Below are positions 50,157 to 50,343 of a stretch of DNA of 50,343 bases, one piece after another. Positions within the stretch are counted from its first letter, which is position 1. Each line of letters begins with the position of its first letter. Source of the stretch: Candidatus Woesearchaeota archaeon (GTDB lineage: Archaea; Nanobdellota; Nanobdellia; Woesearchaeales; UBA10216). The notes under the pieces were generated by a model that ran no database searches, was not told where the DNA came from, and saw only the letters and a list, made by a program, of their open reading frames with translations. The translations under genes and the position numbers were made by a program. The stretch is taken from positions 1 through 50,343 of the forward strand of contig JACPTE010000010.1 in the NCBI GenBank assembly GCA_016192945.1. The letters are read 5' to 3'.

Positions 50157-50160
50157 TATA

Positions 50161-50191
50161 TTTACAACGTTTGTAAAGGTTGTTTATAAAG
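50161..50191. promoter_or_regulatory. Bidirectional promoter with perfect palindromic operator
   Basis: TTTACAA-CGT-TTGTAAA (50161-50177) is a perfect 7-bp inverted repeat sitting over the predicted start site of the minus-strand membrane-protein operon. Next to it the palindromic TATA TTTATAAA (50183-50190) can serve that gene (about 33 nt) and the divergent AbrB-like gene. A repressor bound here would control the membrane operon and probably its own gene. Confidence 0.5.
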
Positions 50192-50223
50192 TTTTGCCAA
50201 ATACATAGCAAAAGGTGATAAAA

Positions 50224-50343
50224 ATGAGCAGCGTACCATTAACAAAAATGTCGTCAAAGGGGCAGATAGTTATTCCATTACGAATGCGGAGCAAGCTGGG
50301 TCTGAAAGAAGGCCAGAGGTTCGCGGTTATGGGGGACAAAGAT
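50224..50343 (+). CDS. AbrB/SpoVT-type transition regulator or antitoxin (partial)
   Basis: Forty codons are visible before the window ends: MSSVPLTKMSSKGQIVIP, then LRMRSKLGLKEGQRFAVMGD. The 'SSKGQIVIP..lR..lgl..G' pattern is the AbrB/MazE-like DNA-binding domain. A ggtgat Shine-Dalgarno-like motif precedes the ATG by about 6 nt. It could be an antitoxin or the regulator of the divergent metal-protein operon. Confidence 0.8.
   Translation, partial: MSSVPLTKMSSKGQIVIPLRMRSKLGLKEGQRFAVMGDKD

Overview
The window is archaeal. It carries a group II chaperonin (thermosome), ribosomal protein eS1, SRP54, class I lysyl-tRNA synthetase, diphthamide synthase Dph6, a histone-fold protein, mevalonate-pathway lipid genes and BRE/TATA-type promoters. 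Small compact genes, short Lys-rich or coiled-coil orphans, HEPN/MNT and VapBC modules, tRNAs with introns at unusual positions and a bacterial-type GyrB fit a DPANN archaeon, perhaps Woesearchaeota-like. That placement is inference. A TATA box lies about 31-33 nt before many start codons, so much of the transcriptome looks leaderless. I used this spacing to choose many starts.

Layout. 1-310: a transposase remnant, then a promoter with a structured leader or small RNA. 308-3500: DUF3467 protein, thermosome, a truncated DUF167 gene, two orphan small proteins and a histone-fold protein. 3600-4700: an AT-rich MNT/HEPN module. 5090-6763: glutamyl-tRNA synthetase interrupted by an in-frame amber codon. 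6894-14096 (minus strand): phosphomevalonate kinase, diphosphomevalonate decarboxylase, HMG-CoA synthase, thiolase, DUF35 partner, HMG-CoA reductase and mevalonate kinase, followed by an HPF-like gene. These enzymes cover acetyl-CoA to IPP by the classical route. 14250-16500: an RHH-nucleotidyltransferase fusion and a phosphohexomutase.

16880-18782 is the most striking part. A tRNA-Lys gene with a T-arm intron is followed by a perfectly paired four-way-junction element (17049-17149) and then the class I LysRS gene. Next come dph6, a VapBC pair, gyrB, a decayed VapBC and eS1. 23249-29083 is a type IV pilus-like assembly operon (wHTH/helical-repeat protein, ATPase, two TadC/FlaJ-like membrane proteins), followed by a lipoprotein. 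29413-33641 holds a two-intron tRNA-Met, a second HEPN/MNT module with a perfect palindromic operator, a half tRNA-binding protein gene, HIT, DMT transporter, MazG, a two-intron tRNA-Ala and thioredoxin reductase. 33752-38655 holds an Lhr-type helicase, a Zn-ribbon protein, VapBC, a metallophosphoesterase and an HTH-CBS regulator. 38697-46721 encodes two surface proteins, one of 2122 residues. The end holds an orphan, SRP54, tRNA-Ser with a short intron, a metal-ligand-rich membrane-anchored protein with its membrane partner, and the start of an AbrB-like gene.

Main leads: the four-way-junction element and the tRNA-Lys anticodon-arm repeat in the LysRS leader; non-canonical tRNA introns in three of four tRNAs; the amber codon inside an essential synthetase; the DNA-binding-domain/nucleotidyltransferase fusion; and palindromic operators at toxin-antitoxin start sites.
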